In this document: piece by piece, positions 42,343 to 51,619 of the stretch
Layout of the letters: each line of letters opens with the position of its first letter
Numbering within the stretch: the stretch's first letter is position 1
Origin: Pseudomonadota bacterium
GTDB lineage: Bacteria; Pseudomonadota; Alphaproteobacteria; Rhizobiales; Xanthobacteraceae
NCBI GenBank assembly: GCA_023387735.1
Contig: JAEWHP010000001.1
Span: forward strand, 1-64,000
Direction of reading: 5' to 3'
DNA: 64,000 nucleotides
The notes under the pieces: model-generated
Seen by the model: only the letters and a program-made list of their open reading frames with translations
Database searches by the model: none
Told to the model about the DNA's origin: nothing
Made by a program: the position numbers and the translations under genes

Positions 42343-44084
42343 GACGTCTCTGATGCCGGCAGTTTAACCGTAAACGTCGATCCCTGTCCGGGGCCGCCGC
42401 TCTCGGCGGTCACATGGCCGCCATGCATGTCGATGATGCGTTTGACGATCGACAGGCCGAGGCCGGTCGAACTCTCTCCCGCCGTCGGCTTGGCCGACAG
42501 CCGCTGGAACCGACCGAACAACCGGCCGAGATCCTCGGGGCTGAGGCCCGCGCCCTCATCGGCAATGCGGATCACAGTGTCGCTGTCCTCATGAGTAACC
42601 GCAACCGCGATCTTGCCGCCGATCGGCGAATATTTGATGGCGTTGCTGACGAGATTGTCGATCGCCTCGCGGATCCGGTCGGCGTCGCACATGGTGACGA
42701 TGTTTGGCGGCGCCGATACGTTGATCCGCTGCTGCTTGTTGACCGCCGAGGGCAGGTTGGAATCGGTTACTTCGGCAACGAGGGCCGCGATGTCGACCGG
42801 CTCGCGGCGGATCGTGATGTCGAAGGCGTCCGCCATCGCATCGGAAATCAGGTGGTCGACCATCGAGGTCAGGCGCTTGGTGGCGTCGCGGATGTGCTCG
42901 ACCTGCGCGGTGACGTTCTCCTTGGGTGAGCCGGCGCCGATCAGTTCGGTCAGCATTTCGGTGCGGCCGAGGATCACGCCGAGCGGGTTCTTCAGGTCGT
43001 GCGCAACGGTCCCCAGGATTTCGTTCTTGAAGCCGTTGGCGCGCTGCAGCCGCAGCCACTGCGCCGACAGGCGGCGGTTGGCCTGCATCAGCGCGCGGGT
43101 GCGCTGGGCGACGCGGTCCTCGAGCTGGGTGTTGGCCTCGTGCAATTGCCGGTAGAGGATGACGTTGTCGAACGCGATCGACAGGCGGCTCGAGAAGATC
43201 TCGACCAGGGCGCGGTCGGTATCGGAAAGCTGGCGCTCCGCCTGCAGCAGCACCACCACTTCGCGGCCAGAGCCGGTGCGCAGATAGAGCACGCTGCGGT
43301 GGTCGGCGAACTCGTTCTTGCGACGCTGGAAAGCGGCCTCCACCATCTGCCGCAAATCCGCGTCGAGCGACTTGGAGCTGGTCGAGCCGATGAAGCGGCT
43401 GTAGCAGCCCGAGCCCGCCAGCACCGAAAACTCGCTGCCGGGCGCGCCGTCGTCGCGCAGCACCAGAATGCCGGCGCAATCGACATTGAGCAGCGAGGCG
43501 AGCTGCGTCAGCACGCCTTCCGCAAGGCGCTGCATCGACTTGAAGTCGTAAAGGGTCGAGGCGGCGTCGATGATGATTTCCAGCCCGCGCCGGGTCTGCA
43601 CCATGCGCTCGAGCTGCTGGTAGCTGCGCAGCGCCGCCGTCAGCGAGGTGAACAGCTTGTCGGCCGTCAACTCGGTCTTGGCCTTGTAGTCGTTGATGTC
43701 GTACTGCACGATGACGCGGCGTTCGGGGGCCTGGCCGGGCTGGCCGGTGCGCAGGATGATGCGCACGGTCTCGTTCTTGATCTCGTTGCGGATGTATTCG
43801 ACGAGCTCCAGGCCCGCGATATCCGTTTCCATGATGACGTCGAGCAGCACGGCCGCGACATCAGGGTTGTCGCGCATCAGGACGCGGCCTTCGGCTGCCG
43901 AGTAGGCCGACAGGATTTCCAGCGTGGCGCCGTGGAGGTTGTAGTCGCTCAGCGCAAAGCGGGTGCCTTCGTGGACGGCGGCATCGTCGTCTATGACGGC
44001 GATCTTCCATTTGCGTACAGACGAGTCCTCCGGAACGGTCCCGGTATCGTCGATCAGGTGGAGGACATCGTCCTGTTCGGCCAT
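42339..44084 (-). CDS. Hybrid histidine kinase: receiver, DUF3369 and HisKA/HATPase
   Basis: A 581-aa cytoplasmic kinase. An N-terminal receiver has IAVIDDDAAVHEGTRFALSD and phospho-Asp82 in AAVLLDVIMETDIAG. A GAF-like DUF3369 domain follows (about 170-325: RGLEIIIDAASTLYDFKSMQ and EREVVVL-type core strands), then a coiled segment, HisKA with His362 in LGTVAHDLKNPLGVILG, and HATPase with DNLVSNAIKYSPIGG, DEGAGLSPEDLGRLF and GLGLSIVKRIIDMHG. Kinases with an N-terminal receiver are usually relays fed by another kinase; the gene overlaps the HAMP kinase at 44054-46141 by 31 bases. Confidence 0.93.
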   Translation of the reverse strand: MAEQDDVLHLIDDTGTVPEDSSVRKWKIAVIDDDAAVHEGTRFALSDYNLHGATLEILSAYSAAEGRVLMRDNPDVAAVLLDVIMETDIAGLELVEYIRNEIKNETVRIILRTGQPGQAPERRVIVQYDINDYKAKTELTADKLFTSLTAALRSYQQLERMVQTRRGLEIIIDAASTLYDFKSMQRLAEGVLTQLASLLNVDCAGILVLRDDGAPGSEFSVLAGSGCYSRFIGSTSSKSLDADLRQMVEAAFQRRKNEFADHRSVLYLRTGSGREVVVLLQAERQLSDTDRALVEIFSSRLSIAFDNVILYRQLHEANTQLEDRVAQRTRALMQANRRLSAQWLRLQRANGFKNEILGTVAHDLKNPLGVILGRTEMLTELIGAGSPKENVTAQVEHIRDATKRLTSMVDHLISDAMADAFDITIRREPVDIAALVAEVTDSNLPSAVNKQQRINVSAPPNIVTMCDADRIREAIDNLVSNAIKYSPIGGKIAVAVTHEDSDTVIRIADEGAGLSPEDLGRLFGRFQRLSAKPTAGESSTGLGLSIVKRIIDMHGGHVTAESGGPGQGSTFTVKLPASETS

Positions 44085-46141
44085 TGAGAGGTTCCGTCGG
44101 CTGCTGCCTGGTCTGGAATCGTGGGTTCGCCCTTGGCGACTTTCGGCATGATAATGCGGAAGGTGGTGCCCTGTCCCAGCCTCGACTCCAGCATCATCCG
44201 GCCGCCGAGCTGTTGAGTGACAAGATTATAGACGATATGCAAGCCCAGTCCGGTACCGCCTTCGTTGCGGCGCGTCGTAAAAAACGGGTCGAACGCCTGC
44301 CGCTGAACGTCCGGGGTCATTCCGGCCCCGTTATCGGCAAAAATGATCTCGACATCGTCGCTGCCGCGGGCCCGGGCCGAGATCGAGATCGTCCCGGAAC
44401 GGCCGTCGGCAAAGGCGTGGTTGGCCGCGTTGAGGAAAAGATTGGTTAATATCTGGCCGTAGGAGCCGGGATAGCCGTCGATCATGAGGCCCTCCGGCAC
44501 GTCGACCGACAGGCTGATCGCCGCCTTTTTCAGCACCGGCCGCAGGCTGGCGACGATCTGATCGGTGGCCTCGCTGAGCATGAATTGCCGGCGTTCGGCG
44601 TGCGAGCGGTCGACCGCCACCTGCTTGAACGACTGGATCAGTTCGCCGGCCCGATGCAGGTTGGCGACCAGTTGCTGGGCGGCATCGCGCGAGGACTTGA
44701 CGAAATCGTCGAGCTTGGAACGGCGCAACGGCTCGGTTCGCAGCTCCTGCTCGAAGGTGTCGGCGCGGCGCGCAAAACTCGACGCCACGGTCAGGCTGAT
44801 GCCGATCGGGTTGTTCACTTCATGGGCGACGCCGGCGACGAGGCCACCGAGCGCCGCAAGCCGTTCGGCGTCGATGAGGTTCTGCTGCGCGGTGTTGAGT
44901 TCGAGCAGTGCGCTCTCGGCCTTTTCCTTCGAGGCGCGCAATTCGTCCTCGGTCTTGCGCTTGGCGATGGCGTTCTCTCGGAATACTTCGACCGCGCGCG
45001 CCATGGCGCCGACCTCGTCTCTCGCGGTGGTGCCCTGGACGCTGCGATCGTAGTTGCCGGATGTGATCGCATGCATCGCGGCCAGGATCTGCTGCAGCGG
45101 CAGGCGGATCGAAAGTGCGATAAGGACGCCGGCGGACAGGATGATCCCGAGGAAGATCACGGCGATCGACAGCACGCGTCTTGAAATGGCCGACAGCGTC
45201 CGGTCGAAGGTTTCCTGCGCCTTCTGCTCGCGCTGGCGCATCTTGACCGACAATTCGTCGATCACGCCGATCGCCTCCGCCTGGCTGGCGTCGATGGTGT
45301 TGCGCAGCAGCGCGGTGCGGATCGCAAGCTGCTCGGTCAGCTTCGCCATGCCCTCGCGCAGCGCCACGGTCCGCGCGCCCAGCCGCGTCAGCGCCATGCG
45401 CTGCAGGTCGTTGTCGGCAAGGTCGGACATCGCGGGAATGGTCTTTTCGATCGTCTCGGTATTCTTGCGCGCGTCCTCGGCCGATGCCGTCGCGAGCGAC
45501 AAATAATAGGAGTTGGCGGCGACCAGCATCGCCGTGAACGCCTCGCGGGATTTTCCGAGCGACGGCCAGATCGCCGCGTCGCGATGGCCGGTGGCGCCTT
45601 CGATGATCGAATAAAGCCCGGCCATTTCCCGCGCCGGCCCCAGCACCTGCTGCTCATAGGTCCTGGTGATGGTCGTCTGCACCGCGCGCAATTCGCCGAA
45701 ACCGTTGAGGAAGCGGTCGGTGACCTGTTCGAGCCGCTCGACCGATCCTGAAAGCATCGGATCGTTGGAGGCGCGCGTGGTGAGCGTGCCGAGCACCGCT
45801 TCGCGCAGCAGCAGGATCTCGGCGAACAGTTCGGGGCTCGGCTGGTTGATGTAGCGATGGATCAGGTTCTGCAGCCGGCTGGTTTCGCTTTCCAGCAGCG
45901 CCAGGATCTTGTCGGACTCGCGCACATGGCGGACGTCGTCCCAGGCCGATCCGAGCACCTTGACGCCGTTCCAGATCAGGATGGCGAGCACGACGACGAC
46001 GGCGGAGTTCAGTCCGGCGATCGACAGGATGCGCCAGCGGATCGGCACCGCGCGCAACAACTGGACAATGCGGGAACGGCTGCGCGTGGCAAAGCCCGCC
46101 AGTCGATCCGTCGCCCGGTCCTGTTGCGGCTTGCCCGTCAA
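44054..46141 (-). CDS. Membrane sensor histidine kinase with HAMP domain
   Basis: A 695-aa sensor. The TTG start at 46141 follows AGGTGG with 7 bases spacing; upstream ATGs lie in unlike sequence. TM1 at about residues 38-57, a periplasmic helical domain at about 60-320 (TorS/4HB-like, Glu/Ala rich), TM2 at about 323-345, HAMP about 346-395, coiled coil, HisKA with His440 in GGLVAGVAHEVNNPIGISL, and HATPase with NLFLNAANHAFADG, DNGAGMTPDVQRQAFDPFF and GGTGLGLHIVYNLVTQQLGG. The HEVNNP form is that of NtrB/TorS-like kinases. First gene of the relay operon and divergent from a UgpB-like binding protein. Confidence 0.92.
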   Translation of the reverse strand: MTGKPQQDRATDRLAGFATRSRSRIVQLLRAVPIRWRILSIAGLNSAVVVVLAILIWNGVKVLGSAWDDVRHVRESDKILALLESETSRLQNLIHRYINQPSPELFAEILLLREAVLGTLTTRASNDPMLSGSVERLEQVTDRFLNGFGELRAVQTTITRTYEQQVLGPAREMAGLYSIIEGATGHRDAAIWPSLGKSREAFTAMLVAANSYYLSLATASAEDARKNTETIEKTIPAMSDLADNDLQRMALTRLGARTVALREGMAKLTEQLAIRTALLRNTIDASQAEAIGVIDELSVKMRQREQKAQETFDRTLSAISRRVLSIAVIFLGIILSAGVLIALSIRLPLQQILAAMHAITSGNYDRSVQGTTARDEVGAMARAVEVFRENAIAKRKTEDELRASKEKAESALLELNTAQQNLIDAERLAALGGLVAGVAHEVNNPIGISLTVASSFARRADTFEQELRTEPLRRSKLDDFVKSSRDAAQQLVANLHRAGELIQSFKQVAVDRSHAERRQFMLSEATDQIVASLRPVLKKAAISLSVDVPEGLMIDGYPGSYGQILTNLFLNAANHAFADGRSGTISISARARGSDDVEIIFADNGAGMTPDVQRQAFDPFFTTRRNEGGTGLGLHIVYNLVTQQLGGRMMLESRLGQGTTFRIIMPKVAKGEPTIPDQAAADGTSQWPNRTMSST

Positions 46142-46525
46142 TTTATTGCCACCTCGCGAAACGCAGTACGAAAATCGCGCGCATAAACGCCCGTTGAAAG
46201 CGCCGTTACCGACAGCGAAACAACAAGCATCACGGTCCGCGAAAGTTCGGCGCGGCGGTACACAGGCGACACATCCCCTTAGTGATTGAGTCGGCGGCGG
46301 GAACAAAAGGTTCAACGCCGTTTTTAGCAGAATTTGTCGATACTTGGCTATCTCGCTGGCGGCCGCCGGAGGCTTGATCCTCAGGTTATCCCGGCTGTTC
46401 GACTGCAATCGTCAATTGTGCGCTGCGAGCGACGTCGAGATGGATTGAAACCGTGGCCGCAGCGATCTATGAGGGCATTTGCGAACATGCGCATCGCGCG
46501 CCGCCGTAAAGCAGGATGATCATCG
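46142..46525. other. Divergent intergenic region (384 bases), promoters not resolved
   Basis: This stretch separates the kinase operon (minus, start 46141) from the UgpB-like gene (plus, start 46526) and should hold both promoters. I see no sigma-54 box, riboswitch or strong inverted repeat in it. A GGAAC at 46300 followed by CGTT at 46319 resembles an EcfG promoter but the 14-base spacing is too short. Confidence 0.5.
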
Positions 46526-47848
46526 GTGAAACGGGCCTTGAAATTCTTGCAACTCGTCGGGCTTGCAGCATTGGCGCTGTCATCTCCCGCGCAGGCTGCG
46601 ACCGAGATCATGTGGTGGCATGCGATGTCGGGGCAGCTCGGCAAGCAGCTGGAAAAGCTGGCGGCCGATTTCAACGCCTCGCAGCCCGACTACAGGATCG
46701 TACCCGCTTACAAGGGCAGCTACACCGAGACGGTCACGGCCGCAATTTTCGCCTTCCGCTCGCGCAGCCAACCCGCGATCGTTCAGGTCAACGAAGTTGC
46801 GACCGCCACCATGATGGCGGCGAAGGGCGCGATCTATCCGGTATTCGAATTGATGCGCGACCAGTCGGAGCCGTTCTCGCCGGAGGCGTATCTGCCGGCC
46901 GTGACCGGCTACTACTCCGACGTTGCCGGCAACATGTTGTCGTTTCCGTTCAACGTCTCGACGCCGATCCTCTACTACAACAAGGACGTTTTCCGCTCTG
47001 CCGGCCTCGATCCGGAGATGGCGCCGAAGACCTGGCCCGAGGTTGGCGCTGCCGCCAAGCGCCTGCGCGCGGCGGGTTCGCCTTGCGGGCTGACCACATC
47101 CTGGCCCTCCTGGATCAATGTCGAGAATTTTTCGGCGTTCCATAATCTGCCGTTGGCGACCCGGACCAACGGTTTCAGTGGTCTCGATGCCGAGCTTGCC
47201 TTCAACAATCCGCGGGTGGTCCACCACATCGCCCAGCTTGCGGAATGGCAGGGCACGAAAGTCTTCGACTACAGCGGCCGGGGGCAGTCGGCCGAGCCGC
47301 GCTTCCAGAAAGGCGAATGCGGAATCTTCATCGGTTCCTCGGCGACGCGCGCGGACATCAAGGCCAATTCGAAGTTCGAAGTCGGTTACGGCATGATTCC
47401 GTATTGGCCCGAAATTGACGCCGCGCCGCAAAACAGCATCATCGGCGGCGCCACGCTGTGGGTGCTGCGCGACCGGCCGCGTGCCGAATACGCCGGCGTA
47501 GCGCGGTTCTTCGCCTATCTCTCGCGGCCGGAAGTCCAGGCGGCCTGGCACCAGAACACCGGCTACCTGCCGATCACCCGCGCCGCCTTCGACCTCAGTC
47601 GCACGCAGGGCTTCTACGATCGCAATCCGGGCGCGGCCAGTGGCATCGAACAGCTGACGTTGAAGCCGCCGACGGCGAATTCGAGAGGGATCCGGCTCGG
47701 ATCCTTCGTCCTGATCCGCGACGTCATCGAGGACGAACTCGAGCAGGTTTTCAGCGGTAAGAGATCCGCGCAGGCCGCCCTCGACCACGCCGTCGAGCGC
47801 GGCAACCGCCTGCTGCGGCAGTTCGAGCGGGCGAATCCGGACCGGTAG
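46526..47848 (+). CDS. Orphan UgpB-like extracellular solute-binding protein
   Basis: A 440-aa class I (sugar/glycerol-3-phosphate type) binding protein. Signal peptide about 1-24 (ending SSPAQA), then TEIMWWHAMSGQLGKQLEKL, the UgpB opening. Blocks MLSFPFNVSTPILYYNKDVF, GLTTSWPSWINVENFSAFHN and WHQNTGYLPITRAAFDL are UgpB hallmarks. Start is GTG 46526 with AGGAT before it. No ugpAEC genes follow; the next genes encode a dipeptide-type importer with its own binding protein. Its divergent neighbour is a sensor kinase with a large periplasmic domain, so it may be a sensory co-receptor. Confidence 0.88.
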   Translation: MKRALKFLQLVGLAALALSSPAQAATEIMWWHAMSGQLGKQLEKLAADFNASQPDYRIVPAYKGSYTETVTAAIFAFRSRSQPAIVQVNEVATATMMAAKGAIYPVFELMRDQSEPFSPEAYLPAVTGYYSDVAGNMLSFPFNVSTPILYYNKDVFRSAGLDPEMAPKTWPEVGAAAKRLRAAGSPCGLTTSWPSWINVENFSAFHNLPLATRTNGFSGLDAELAFNNPRVVHHIAQLAEWQGTKVFDYSGRGQSAEPRFQKGECGIFIGSSATRADIKANSKFEVGYGMIPYWPEIDAAPQNSIIGGATLWVLRDRPRAEYAGVARFFAYLSRPEVQAAWHQNTGYLPITRAAFDLSRTQGFYDRNPGAASGIEQLTLKPPTANSRGIRLGSFVLIRDVIEDELEQVFSGKRSAQAALDHAVERGNRLLRQFERANPDR

Positions 47849-47879
47849 AAGCCTCGCACAGCAAACGAGCGCTCAAAAT

Positions 47880-47920
47880 TTCTGCACGAATTGTGAGCAA
47901 TTCTGCACCTTTGTATGCAA
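47880..47920 (+). promoter_or_regulatory. Tandem activator-site candidate upstream of the ABC/atz operon
   Basis: Two related units stand in tandem: TTCTGCACGAATTGTGAGCAA (47880-47900) and TTCTGCACCTTTGTATGCAA (47901-47920). Each has TGCAC at the left and (A/T)GCA at the right, resembling the NtrC dyad TGCACC-N5-GGTGCA in degenerate form. They lie about 86-126 bases upstream of the sigma-54 promoter, the usual enhancer distance. GAATTG-TGAG-CAATTC inside unit 1 is also a perfect palindrome and could instead bind the GntR regulator. Confidence 0.55.
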
Positions 47921-48005
47921 TCCGCCAGGATGGCTCTTTCGCTCGATTCGGGTCATTCCGAAGCAAAATCAGCAGCTTGAGCCAAAATTAGCCTTTCCTT
48001 AAGGA

Positions 48006-48021
48006 TTGGCACGAACCTTGC
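48006..48021 (+). promoter_or_regulatory. Sigma-54 (-24/-12) promoter of the ABC transporter-atzGE operon
   Basis: TTGGCACGAACCTTGC matches the RpoN consensus TTGGCACG-N4-TTGC at every conserved position, with GG at 48008-48009 and GC at 48020-48021 exactly 12 bases apart. Transcription should begin near 48033, 36 bases before the ATG at 48069. Confidence 0.82.
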
Positions 48022-48068
48022 GATCCCTGTTCCAAAGCCCGTTTCCCTCTGGCGTTGGAGCATTCCCC

Positions 48069-49688
48069 ATGAAGCGTCGCGATTTTCTCAAATCCGTCAC
48101 CGGCGTGGCCGCGGGCGCGCTGGTGCCGGCGCCTGCGATCTGGTCCTCGGCAAAAGCCCAGTCGCGGTCGGAGACGCTGCTGATCGTGTCGGAGGGCGGT
48201 CCCAACAACCTCGACATCCATGGCGTCGGCACCAACGTGCCCGGCTACGAGGTGTCGTGGAATTGCTACGACCGCCTGATCACCCACGAGATGAAGAGCG
48301 GTCCCGGCGGCGTGCCGTATTACGACCGCGACAAGTTCAAGGGCGAACTCGCCGACGACATGAAGATCGACGACATGTCGGTGACCTTCAAGCTGAAGAA
48401 GAACGCCAAATTCCACGACGGCGCGCCGGTGACGGCCAAGGACGTCAAATGGTCGCTCGATCGCGCGGTCTCCGTTGGCGGCTTCCCGACTTTCCAGATG
48501 AGCGCGGGCTCGCTGACCAAGGCCGAGCAGTTCGTCGTCGTCGACGACAGCACGGTACGGGTGGACTTTGCCAGGAAGGATCGCCTGACGATTCCCGATC
48601 TCGCCGTCATCGTGCCCTGCATCGTCAATTCCGAACTGGTGAAGAAGCACGCCAGCGAGAAGGACCCCTGGGGGCTCGAATACACCAAGCAGCAGACCGC
48701 GGGCTCCGGCGCCTACAAGCTGGCGAAATGGACCGCCGGCACCGAAGTGATCATGGAGCGCAACGACGAGTGGGTTGGCGGTCCCCTGCCGAAGATCAAG
48801 CGCGTGATCTGGCGCATGGTGCCGCAGGCCGGCAATCGCCGCGCGCTGCTCGAGCGCGGTGACGCCGACATCTCCTACGAACTGCCGTTCAAGGATTTCC
48901 AGGAGATGAAGGCCAACGGCAAGCTCAACGTGGTGTCGCTGCCGTTCTCCAACGGTATCCAGTATATCGGCATGAACGTCACCAAGCCGCCGTTCGACAA
49001 TCCGAAGGTGCGTCAGGCGATGGCTTATGCGATGCCGTATCAGAAGATCATCGACGCCGTGCTGTTCGGCCTCGCCAATCCGATGTTCGGCGCCGCTGCG
49101 GACAAGGCCACCGAGGTCGCCTGGCCGCAGCCGACCAAATATTCCACCGACATGGCCAAGGCCAAGGCGCTGCTCGCAGAGGCCGGCTACGCCAACGGTT
49201 TCGAAACGACGATCTCGTTCGACCTGAATTTCGCAGGGGTCAACGAGCCGCTCTGCATCCTGGTGCAGGAATCTCTCGCGCAACTCGGCATCAAGACCAC
49301 GATCAACAAGGTGCCCGGCGCCAACTGGCGCACCGAACTGAACAAGAAGGAAATGCCGCTCTACACCAACGTGTTCTCGGGCTGGCTCGATTACCCCGAA
49401 TACTTCTTCTACTGGTGCTATCACGGCAATAATTCCGTCTTCAACACCATGAGCTACAAGTCGCCGGAGATGGACAAGCTGATCGACGGCGCGCGAACGG
49501 CCGCCTCCAACGGCGACACCGCGACCTACGACAAGGACGTCAAGGGGTTCGTCGATCTCGCCTTCACCGACATCCCGCGCATCCCGCTGTATCAGCCGTT
49601 CGTCAACGTCGCGATGCAGAAGAATGTCTCGGGCTATCAGTACTGGTTCCACCGCCGGCTGGATTATCGCACGCTGGTGAAAGCGTAA
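48069..49688 (+). CDS. Peptide/ureide-type ABC transporter substrate-binding protein
   Basis: A 539-aa family 5 (DppA/OppA-type) binding protein. It has a Tat signal MKRRDFLKSVTGVAAGALVP. Family blocks include DMSVTFKLKKNAKFHDGAPV, TAKDVKWSLDRAV and the C-terminal VNVAMQKNVSGYQYWFHRRL. The ATG at 48069 is right after the sigma-54 promoter leader; the only longer start (TTG 48006) is the promoter itself. The following permeases, double ATPase and atzGE genes suggest that the ligand is a nitrogen-rich amide, not a peptide. Confidence 0.93.
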   Translation: MKRRDFLKSVTGVAAGALVPAPAIWSSAKAQSRSETLLIVSEGGPNNLDIHGVGTNVPGYEVSWNCYDRLITHEMKSGPGGVPYYDRDKFKGELADDMKIDDMSVTFKLKKNAKFHDGAPVTAKDVKWSLDRAVSVGGFPTFQMSAGSLTKAEQFVVVDDSTVRVDFARKDRLTIPDLAVIVPCIVNSELVKKHASEKDPWGLEYTKQQTAGSGAYKLAKWTAGTEVIMERNDEWVGGPLPKIKRVIWRMVPQAGNRRALLERGDADISYELPFKDFQEMKANGKLNVVSLPFSNGIQYIGMNVTKPPFDNPKVRQAMAYAMPYQKIIDAVLFGLANPMFGAAADKATEVAWPQPTKYSTDMAKAKALLAEAGYANGFETTISFDLNFAGVNEPLCILVQESLAQLGIKTTINKVPGANWRTELNKKEMPLYTNVFSGWLDYPEYFFYWCYHGNNSVFNTMSYKSPEMDKLIDGARTAASNGDTATYDKDVKGFVDLAFTDIPRIPLYQPFVNVAMQKNVSGYQYWFHRRLDYRTLVKA

Positions 49689-49694
49689 TCCGCC

Positions 49695-50708
49695 ATGCTG
49701 ACGATGATCGGCAAGCGGCTGATGTTTGCGATCCCGTCGCTGATCGGGGTCGTGATCGTCACGTTCCTGCTGACGCGGGCGCTGCCGGGCGATCCGGCCG
49801 CATATTTTGCCGGACCGGCCGCGACCAAGGAAGCGGTCGAGCAGATCCGCAAGAAGCTCGGCCTCGACAAGCCCCTGATCGAGCAGTTCCTGCGCTACAC
49901 CGGCGATCTTGCGCGCGGCGATTTCGGCAACTCGCTGACGACCGGCCAGCCGGTCGCCACCGAGATCCGCAACCGCCTGCCGGCATCGGCCGAACTGACG
50001 CTGCTCGGTCTGTTCGTTTCGGTCATCATCGCCATTCCGCTCGGCGTGCTTGCCGCCACCCGGCCGGGCTCGTGGATCGACCACCTCTGCCGCGTCACGA
50101 CCACCGCCGGCGTATCGCTGCCGGTGTTCTTTACCGGTTTGGTGCTGGTCTACGTGTTCTATTTCAGGCTCGGCTGGTCGCCGGCGCCGCTCGGCCGGCT
50201 CGACGTGTTCTACAGCGCGCCGCCGACGATCACGGGCTTCTACCTGATCGACACTTTGATCGCGCGCGATTTCGAGGCGTTTCGCTCTGCGCTGAGCCAG
50301 CTCATCCTGCCGGCGACGACGCTTGCGATCTTCTCGCTGGCGCCGATCGCGCGCATGACGCGGGCCTCGATGCTGGCGGTGCTGGCGTCCGAATTCGTCC
50401 GCACTGCGCGGGCGAGCGGGCTGTCGCCGTCGACCGTGATCGTCACCTACGCGTTCCGCAACGCGATGCTGCCCGTCATCACCACGCTCAGCATGGTGTT
50501 CTCGTTCCTGCTCGGCGCCAACGTGCTGGTCGAGAAGGTGTTCGCCTGGCCCGGCATCGGCTCCTACGCGGTCGAAGCGCTGATCTCCTCGGATTTCGCC
50601 CCGGTGCAGGGTTTCGTGCTGACCATGGCCGTCATGTACGTGCTGCTGAACCTGATTATCGACATTCTCTACGGCGTGATCGATCCACGAGTCCGGCTCG
50701 AAGGATGA
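49695..50708 (+). CDS. ABC transporter permease, DppB type
   Basis: A 337-aa permease with 6 TM helices. The start MLTMIGKRLMFAIPSLIGVV and the periplasmic ALPGDPAAYFAGPAATKEAV segment are typical DppB. The EAA loop ARASGLSPSTVIVTYAFRNA contacts the ATPase. The gap to the binding-protein gene is 6 bases and to the next permease 9 bases, so the set is one operon. Confidence 0.94.
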   Translation: MLTMIGKRLMFAIPSLIGVVIVTFLLTRALPGDPAAYFAGPAATKEAVEQIRKKLGLDKPLIEQFLRYTGDLARGDFGNSLTTGQPVATEIRNRLPASAELTLLGLFVSVIIAIPLGVLAATRPGSWIDHLCRVTTTAGVSLPVFFTGLVLVYVFYFRLGWSPAPLGRLDVFYSAPPTITGFYLIDTLIARDFEAFRSALSQLILPATTLAIFSLAPIARMTRASMLAVLASEFVRTARASGLSPSTVIVTYAFRNAMLPVITTLSMVFSFLLGANVLVEKVFAWPGIGSYAVEALISSDFAPVQGFVLTMAVMYVLLNLIIDILYGVIDPRVRLEG

Positions 50709-50717
50709 GGTTGGAAG

Positions 50718-51617
50718 ATGAGTGCTGTTCTGCCTGCCGTTGAACCCGCCGGTCCCGCGCGCACCTCGGGATTGGTCGCGATCCTCGAACACACCCGATA
50801 TGTGCTGGGCGAGAACCGCGTCACCGCCTTTGCCTTCGGCCTGCTGGTCATCATACTGTTCGCCGCGATCTTCGGCCCCTATATCGTTCCCTACGATCCG
50901 CTTGCCAGCGACACCGCCTCGGCGCTGAAGCCGCCGTCGGCGGCGCACTGGTTCGGCACCGATCAACTCGGCCGCGATATCTTCAGCCGCGTCATCGTCG
51001 CGACCCGACTGGACGTGTTCATCGCGGTCGCCTCGGTGGCGCTGGTGTTCCTGATGGGAGGCCTCGCCGGCATCGCCGCCGGCTATTTCGGCGGCTGGAC
51101 CGACCGCATCGTAGGCCGCATCGCCGACACCATCATGGCGTTCCCGCTTTTCGTGCTGGCGATGGGCATCGTCGCTGCGCTCGGCAACACCGTGCAGAAC
51201 ATCATCATCGCGACCGCGATCGTCAACTTTCCGCTTTACGCGCGCGTCGCCCGCGCCGAGGCCAATGTCCGCCGCAACGCCGGCTTCGTGCAGGCGGCGC
51301 GGCTGTCGGGCAACGGCGAAATGCGGATTCTGCTGGTGCACATTCTGCCCAATATCATGCCGATCATGATCGTGCAGATGTCGCTGACCATGGGCTACGC
51401 CATCCTCAACGCCGCCGGCCTTTCCTTCATCGGCCTCGGCGTCCGGCCGCCGACGGCGGAGTGGGGCATCATGGTTGCCGAAGGTGCAGGCTTCATGGTG
51501 TCGGGCGAATGGTGGATCGCGCTGTTCCCGGGTCTTGCGCTGATGCTGGCCGTGTTCTGCTTCAACCTGCTCGGCGACGGCCTGCGCGACATCGTCGATC
51601 CGCAGCGGAGGACGTGA
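50718..51617 (+). CDS. ABC transporter permease, DppC type
   Basis: A 299-aa permease with 6 TM helices. After a 35-residue N-terminal segment, TM1 is VTAFAFGLLVIILFAAIFGP, then PPSAAHWFGTDQLGRDIFSR, the DppC hallmark. The EAA loop reads AARLSGNGEMRILLVHILPN. It forms the channel with the DppB-type permease upstream, and its stop is 2 bases before the ATPase gene. Confidence 0.94.
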   Translation: MSAVLPAVEPAGPARTSGLVAILEHTRYVLGENRVTAFAFGLLVIILFAAIFGPYIVPYDPLASDTASALKPPSAAHWFGTDQLGRDIFSRVIVATRLDVFIAVASVALVFLMGGLAGIAAGYFGGWTDRIVGRIADTIMAFPLFVLAMGIVAALGNTVQNIIIATAIVNFPLYARVARAEANVRRNAGFVQAARLSGNGEMRILLVHILPNIMPIMIVQMSLTMGYAILNAAGLSFIGLGVRPPTAEWGIMVAEGAGFMVSGEWWIALFPGLALMLAVFCFNLLGDGLRDIVDPQRRT

Positions 51618-51619
51618 TC

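Noticed and set aside
46300..46322. EcfG-like promoter GGAAC...CGTT
   Set aside because: Spacing is 14 bases, shorter than the 16-17 of the consensus.
47988..51341. Very long open frame (over 1100 codons) on the minus strand
   Set aside because: It is antisense to the binding protein and two permeases, its translation is rich in Arg/His/Gln/Asp without domain logic, and the plus-strand genes have clear families. High GC makes such frames common.
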